From: Acidobacteriota bacterium | Lineage (GTDB): Bacteria; Acidobacteriota; HRBIN11 | Direction: 5' to 3' | Assembly (NCBI GenBank): GCA_030550225.1 | Contig: JAUQPV010000119.1 | Coordinates: 1-7,575 of the forward strand | Length of the DNA: 7,575 nt | Shown: positions 4,546 to 7,575 of the stretch, one piece after another | Position numbering within the stretch: the first letter of the stretch is position 1 | Layout: each line of letters begins with the position of its first letter | Translations under genes and position numbers: made by a program | Notes under the pieces: model-generated | Databases searched by the model: none | Seen by the model: the letters and a program-made list of their open reading frames with translations, nothing else | Told to the model about the DNA's origin: nothing

Positions 4546-5011
4546 AGTCGACGTCGTTCAGATCGTTCAGCAGATCCGTCGCCAGATCGAAGAACAGCAT
4601 ACCGAGCAGGCGACGGCCAGTCAGGTCCGTCAAGAGGTCCGGGACCGACTCCTCATTCAGTGGCGCCAACTCCCCTTCCCCGAGGACGTCAAGAAAGACG
4701 TGGCAGACCAACAGCTTCAGTGGCTTTTCGACCCCGAAGCGTTTTGGTTCTCCCGGCGGCCGGGATGGGGTCCTATCATCAACTTTTTCCGACGCCTGTT
4801 TCGACCCTTCGTGAAGCTCTTCTTCAACCCGGACCCCTTGCTTCACCACGTCCACCGGCTTAGCTACTTAGTCCAGTTCCAAAATCAGCTCATCGAGGAC
4901 CTCCTGGTCGAGCGCGAGCTCCTTCAACGGAAGGCCTCCGAGCGTGACCGGCCTCGGCGATTTGCCCGGTCGGGTCGGCGTCGAAAGCCCCCGGACCGGC
5001 GTACCCCTTAG
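4520..5011 (+). CDS. Unrecognised basic protein with amphipathic helix and coiled coil, next to a glycosyltransferase
   Basis: I cannot assign this 163-residue protein to a named family. The first 50 residues are charged and helical (VQQIRRQIEEQHTEQ). Residues 77-104 (FSRRPGWGPIINFFRRLFRPFVKLFFNP) form a basic-hydrophobic stretch that looks like a membrane-surface helix, too charged for a span. Residues 107-138 look like a coiled coil (LVQFQNQLIEDLLVERELLQ), and 138-163 is a very basic tail. Glycan-cluster proteins often carry a similar block, an Arg-rich amphipathic helix followed by a Gln/Asn/Leu helix, ahead of a methyltransferase or glycosyltransferase domain; here it stands alone. ATG 4520 has GGAGG (4510-4514) 5 bases upstream and overlaps the ccmD-like gene by 26 bases. 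The glycosyltransferase starts 20 bases after its stop. I infer a membrane tether or scaffold for that enzyme. Confidence 0.75.
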   Translation: MEKRRSGPKVDVVQIVQQIRRQIEEQHTEQATASQVRQEVRDRLLIQWRQLPFPEDVKKDVADQQLQWLFDPEAFWFSRRPGWGPIINFFRRLFRPFVKLFFNPDPLLHHVHRLSYLVQFQNQLIEDLLVERELLQRKASERDRPRRFARSGRRRKPPDRRTP

Positions 5012-5031
5012 AGACGCGGAGGTCTGACCCG

Positions 5032-6225
5032 ATGCGCCTGGCCATCGTCGTCCAACGCTATGGGGAGGACATCGCCAGCGGAGCTGAACTCCACGCCCGG
5101 AACCTGGCCGAACTCCTGCAGGGCCGGCATCACGTCGAGGTCTTCACGACCTGCGCCCGGGACTATGTGACCTGGCGCAACCACTACCCGGCCGGCTCGA
5201 CGGCCGTCGGCCCCGTCCGGGTCCACCGCTTCCCGGTCCGGCGGCCCCGGGACCCCCGGGCCTACGGCCTCTGGGAGCAGTACCTCCTGACGCATCCCCA
5301 TTCGGAGGCCGACGAATACCGCTGGCTCCAACTCGAAGGCCCCTACGCTCCCCGGCTCGTCGACGCCGTCCGCCGCCGGTCGACGGACTTTGACTTCTGG
5401 ATCTTCTTCAGCTTTCGGTACTACACGACCTTCCACGGCGCCCTGACCGTCCCCGACCGGTCTATCCTGGTCCCGACGGCTGAGGAAGACCCCATCATCG
5501 GATTTTCCATCTTCCGGAAGCTGTTTCACGGTGTACGGGGCATCGCCTATAACTCCGTCGAAGAGCAACGCCTCATCCAGGGGATGACCCGGAACTATTC
5601 GGTCCCCGGCGTCGTCGTCGGCATCCATGTCCAGCCGCCCCCGGAGCCGCCCCGACCCGAACGCTTCCGCCAGCGGTGGGACGTCTCGGAGCCCTATGTC
5701 CTGTTCGTCGGTCGCGTGGACGTCAACAAAGGCGCGCCCCAACTCGTCGAGATGTTTGTCCGCTATGCCGAGTCTCGGCCGAATCCGCCCCTGCTGGTCC
5801 TCCTGGGACCCGTCGTGGACTCCGTCCCGTCCCATCCCCGCGTCCGCGTCCTCGGCCCGGTCGACGAGCAGACGAAGTGGGACGCCCTGGCCGGTTGCGA
5901 GTTCCTGATCAACCCCTCGCCCCTGGAAAGCCTCAGTATGGTCTTGCTGGAGGCCTGGAAGGCCCGGAAGGCCGTCCTGGTCAACAGTCAGTGTGCCGTC
6001 CTCCGGGGCCAGTGCATCCGAAGCGACGGCGGCCTCTTCTACACGAGCCCCGCCGAGTTCAGCCGGATGATGGACTGGCTTCTGGAACACCCCGACCTCC
6101 GTCAGCAATTGGGCGAAAATGGCCGGGCTTACGTAGATGAGCACTACCGGCCCGACGTCATCCTCCGAAAATACGAGGAACTCTTCGAGCGGGCCCGAGC
6201 GGTGCCGGTGACGCAGGTCGCTTAG
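5032..6225 (+). CDS. Glycosyltransferase, GT4-type (GT-B fold)
   Basis: This 397-residue enzyme should transfer a sugar from a nucleotide-sugar donor to a growing surface glycan or other acceptor at the inner face of the membrane. The N-terminal half is an acceptor domain (MRLAIVVQRYGEDIASGAELHARNLAELL). The C-terminal donor domain begins at about 221 with YVLFVGRVDVNKG, where Arg228 and Lys233 sit in the positions that bind the donor phosphates. The PSPLESLSMVLLEAW block (295-309) gives the E-x7-E motif, Glu299 and Glu307. YVTWRNHYP (45-53) and VLRGQCIRSDGGLFY (323-337) are traits of a subfamily I recognise from bacterial polysaccharide clusters. ATG 5032 has GGAGG (5018-5022) 9 bases upstream. 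There is no membrane segment, which fits with the upstream basic amphipathic protein acting as anchor. Donor and acceptor cannot be inferred. Confidence 0.92.
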   Translation: MRLAIVVQRYGEDIASGAELHARNLAELLQGRHHVEVFTTCARDYVTWRNHYPAGSTAVGPVRVHRFPVRRPRDPRAYGLWEQYLLTHPHSEADEYRWLQLEGPYAPRLVDAVRRRSTDFDFWIFFSFRYYTTFHGALTVPDRSILVPTAEEDPIIGFSIFRKLFHGVRGIAYNSVEEQRLIQGMTRNYSVPGVVVGIHVQPPPEPPRPERFRQRWDVSEPYVLFVGRVDVNKGAPQLVEMFVRYAESRPNPPLLVLLGPVVDSVPSHPRVRVLGPVDEQTKWDALAGCEFLINPSPLESLSMVLLEAWKARKAVLVNSQCAVLRGQCIRSDGGLFYTSPAEFSRMMDWLLEHPDLRQQLGENGRAYVDEHYRPDVILRKYEELFERARAVPVTQVA

Positions 6226-6227
6226 CA

Positions 6228-6294
6228 GAGCCGTTCGGCTCGTGGAAACCCGTATGGATTCAGCCCTTCCGAACCTTCGGGGCGGACGGTTTTT
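6228..6294 (+). terminator. Hairpins and short T-run after the glycosyltransferase, weak terminator candidate
   Basis: GAGCC-GTTC-GGCTC (6228-6241) forms a 5-bp stem 2 bases after the stop. Further on, CCG-AA-CC around a TTCG tetraloop and GG-G-CGG (6269-6285) makes a small stem, followed 4 bases later by TTTTT (6290-6294). The second element has the form of an intrinsic terminator but the stem is short and interrupted. Confidence 0.35.
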
Positions 6295-6299
6295 CAAGC

Positions 6300-6406
6300 A
6301 AAGGGCCGTTCGGCCATTCGGCAGTTCGGCAGGTGGTCCCCAAAAGGCCTGGGGCCGCTCCTGGCCCATCCAGGGCTCTATCGGCCTATCTGCGGACCTG
6401 CCGAAT
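6300..6406. repeat. Inverted pair of 8-bp arrays (NGCCNNAY type) between the glycosyltransferase and rnhB
   Basis: The left array lies on the minus strand (6331 down to 6300): TGCCGAAC, TGCCGAAT, GGCCGAAC, GGCCCTTT. The right array is on the plus strand (6383-6406): GGCCTATC, TGCGGACC, TGCCGAAT. TTCGGCAGGT at 6325-6334 is perfectly complementary to ACCTGCCGAA at 6396-6405. The unit type is that of the arrays upstream of the SDR and thioesterase genes. Apart from this and the terminator candidate, I see nothing else in the 252-nt gap 6226-6477. Confidence 0.65.
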
Positions 6407-6477
6407 GCTTGAATAACCGGCTTTCTCGAAGGGTCGGAAAGGCTGAATTCATCAGGTCTTTCACGAGCCAAAGGGCT

Positions 6478-7128
6478 ATGTTCGATTGCATCGCTGGTGT
6501 GGACGAAGCCGGTCGAGGCCCTGTCATCGGGCCCATGGTCCTGGCCATCGTGGGCGTCGCCCCGAAGGACGTGGCCGGTCTGCGGGTAGCCGGTGTCCGA
6601 GACTCGAAGCGTCTGACGCGGGTCCGGCGGGAATCCTTGATGGACCGAATTACCGAGCGGGCCCGATTCTGGGACGCCTTTTTCTTCTTACCCGCCGCCA
6701 TGGACCGGACGTCCCTGACAGTCCTGACGGTCGACGTCCTCGTCGCCTGGATCGACCGCTACCGACCGGCGACCGTCTTGGTCGACGCCCTGACGACCCC
6801 GGTGGCCATCCCGGCCCTCGTCCGGTCCGTCTGTCGGCGACTCCCGGACTGGACGGGCCGCCTCCGGATGTGGCCGGCCGCCGAGCGCCATCCGGCCGTG
6901 GCGGCCGCCTCGGTCGTCGCCAAAGTCCTGCGGGATGAGGCGGTCCGATGGCTCCGGGACCGGTACGGCGATTTCGGATGGGGCTACCCATCGGAGGCCC
7001 GGACCCGCCAGTTCCTGGAAGAGTGGTACCGTCGGTACGGCCGCTGGCCCGTCTGGGTCCGGACGAAATGGCAGACCTGCCGGCGTATAGAAGGGGCGGG
7101 AGATACAAAGGTAGGAATGGAGGAATAG
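6478..7128 (+). CDS. rnhB: Ribonuclease HII, archaeal-type sequence
   Basis: This 216-residue enzyme nicks the RNA strand of RNA/DNA hybrids and removes single ribonucleotides from DNA. The N-terminal GVDEAGRGPVIGPMV (7-21) carries catalytic Asp9 and Glu10 and the GRG motif. Asp103 (LVDAL) is the third carboxylate, and GWGYPSEARTRQF (167-179) supplies the junction-sensing Tyr170. GPVIGP, VRDSK, GYPS and the PVWVRTKW end follow the archaeal clade more than the bacterial GPLAGPVV type. The fourth carboxylate, expected before AAAS, reads PAAERHPAVAAAS: Ala135 aligns with the Asp and Glu136 follows it. I chose ATG 6478, which puts GVDEAGRG at the usual distance. The AGGG 2 bases upstream is a poor ribosome site, and the longer frame from TTG 6409 adds unconserved residues. 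The last 12 residues (EGAGDTKVGMEE) are coded by short-repeat-like DNA. Confidence 0.9.
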   Translation: MFDCIAGVDEAGRGPVIGPMVLAIVGVAPKDVAGLRVAGVRDSKRLTRVRRESLMDRITERARFWDAFFFLPAAMDRTSLTVLTVDVLVAWIDRYRPATVLVDALTTPVAIPALVRSVCRRLPDWTGRLRMWPAAERHPAVAAASVVAKVLRDEAVRWLRDRYGDFGWGYPSEARTRQFLEEWYRRYGRWPVWVRTKWQTCRRIEGAGDTKVGMEE

Positions 7129-7169
7129 TAGTCTTACATCCTGTATCTCGCATGTCGGAGGAAACCCTT

Positions 7170-7575
7170 ATGCGAGCTGTCGTCGTGCGAGAACACGGAG
7201 GCCCGGAAGTCCTTCGCATGGAAGAGCGACCCGTGCCAGACGTCGGGCCGACCGACATCCGTGTTCGCGTCCGGGCCGTCGCCCTCAACCATCTGGACCT
7301 CTGGACCCGCCGGGGTATCCCGGGTGTGCGGCTCCCGCTCCCCATCGTCCCGGGCGCCGACGTCGCCGGCGTCGTCGACGCCGTCGGCGACCAGGTCCAT
7401 CACGTAAAGCCCGGCGATGCGGTCGTCCTCCATCCGGCCGTCAGTTGCGGCGTCTGCCGATTCTGTCTCCAGGGGGAGGACAACCGATGTCGGGAATATA
7501 AGGTCCTGGGCCATCGGCGAGACGGCGGCTACGCCGATTTCATCGTCGTCCCAGCGATCAATGCGCTCCCCAAGC
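7170..7575 (+). CDS. Zinc-containing medium-chain dehydrogenase, N-terminal part (runs off the right edge)
   Basis: These 135 codons form the first part of a medium-chain (MDR) alcohol dehydrogenase/quinone oxidoreductase-like enzyme, an NAD(P)-dependent oxidoreductase of the cytoplasm. It opens MRAVVVREHGGPEVLRMEERP, followed by ALNHLDLWTRRG (38-49) and PGADVAGVV (61-69) of the GroES-like fold. The structural zinc site is complete: Cys93, Cys96, Cys99 and Cys107. The usual catalytic-zinc ligands, a Cys near 40 and the His-Glu of GHE, are replaced (Asn40; GAD at 62-64), which is common in quinone oxidoreductase-like members. The start ATG 7170 has GGAGGA (7157-7162) 7 bases upstream. It lies 41 bases after rnhB and could be cotranscribed. 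The cofactor domain is outside the window. Confidence 0.9.
   Translation, partial: MRAVVVREHGGPEVLRMEERPVPDVGPTDIRVRVRAVALNHLDLWTRRGIPGVRLPLPIVPGADVAGVVDAVGDQVHHVKPGDAVVLHPAVSCGVCRFCLQGEDNRCREYKVLGHRRDGGYADFIVVPAINALPK

Noticed and set aside
5008..6471. 487-codon minus-strand open frame antisense to the glycosyltransferase
   Set aside because: Its translation has no recognisable motif and is rich in Asp, Gly and Arg, as expected from reading C-ending codons backwards; the plus strand has clear GT4 motifs.
6409..6477. Upstream TTG start extending RNase HII by 23 residues
   Set aside because: The extension is unconserved and begins at the repeat edge; GVDEAGRG normally lies within the first ten or so residues.
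6650..7345. 231-codon minus-strand open frame over rnhB and the dehydrogenase start
   Set aside because: Antisense to two conserved genes; composition is typical of a high-GC shadow frame.

Overview
The window is a gene-dense stretch of a high-GC bacterial chromosome. The bacterial assignment rests on an HU protein, a CcmC/CcmD cytochrome c maturation pair, a NADP-type isocitrate dehydrogenase and strong GGAGG ribosome binding sites. Two proteins, an archaemetzincin (M54) and a ribonuclease HII, belong to families or clades best known from archaea. Together with the high GC and the Arg-rich, Lys-poor proteins, this suggests a deep-branching, possibly thermophilic bacterium; the sequence alone does not allow a phylum call.

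Layout. 1-391 is the 3' end of icd. 392-607 is a repeat-rich, fold-rich gap leading into a classical SDR oxidoreductase (608-1315). 1316-1531 is another repeat-rich gap leading into a hotdog thioesterase (1532-1969), whose 3' end overlaps, antisense, the 3' end of an archaemetzincin on the minus strand (1926-2474). 2475-2689 is a divergent gap with a long inverted repeat. It is followed by a LOG-family nucleotide-binding protein (2690-3262) and an HU-family DNA-binding protein (3295-3588), which ends in a strong hairpin. 3693-6225 is a compact run of four genes, overlapping or 20 nt apart: ccmC, a 59-codon ccmD-like gene, an unrecognised basic protein with an amphipathic helix and coiled coil, and a GT4-type glycosyltransferase. 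After a repeat-rich gap come an archaeal-type ribonuclease HII (6478-7128) and the start of a zinc-containing medium-chain dehydrogenase (7170 to the edge).

Working together. CcmC and the CcmD-like protein should handle heme at the membrane for c-type cytochrome assembly. The unknown protein plus the glycosyltransferase look like a surface-glycan pair, with the small protein a likely membrane or scaffold partner. The other genes are housekeeping or metabolic, with no single shared pathway.

The most distinctive signal is in the gaps. Degenerate short-period arrays of 7 bp (type TRGGYGY) and 8 bp (type NGCCNNAY) recur in four separate gaps, often as inverted pairs. One heptad pair forms a 25-position arm whose two halves differ only by transitions. 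The ends of several open frames run into these arrays, which affects start-codon choice. No tRNA, rRNA, CRISPR, insertion sequence or origin was seen.
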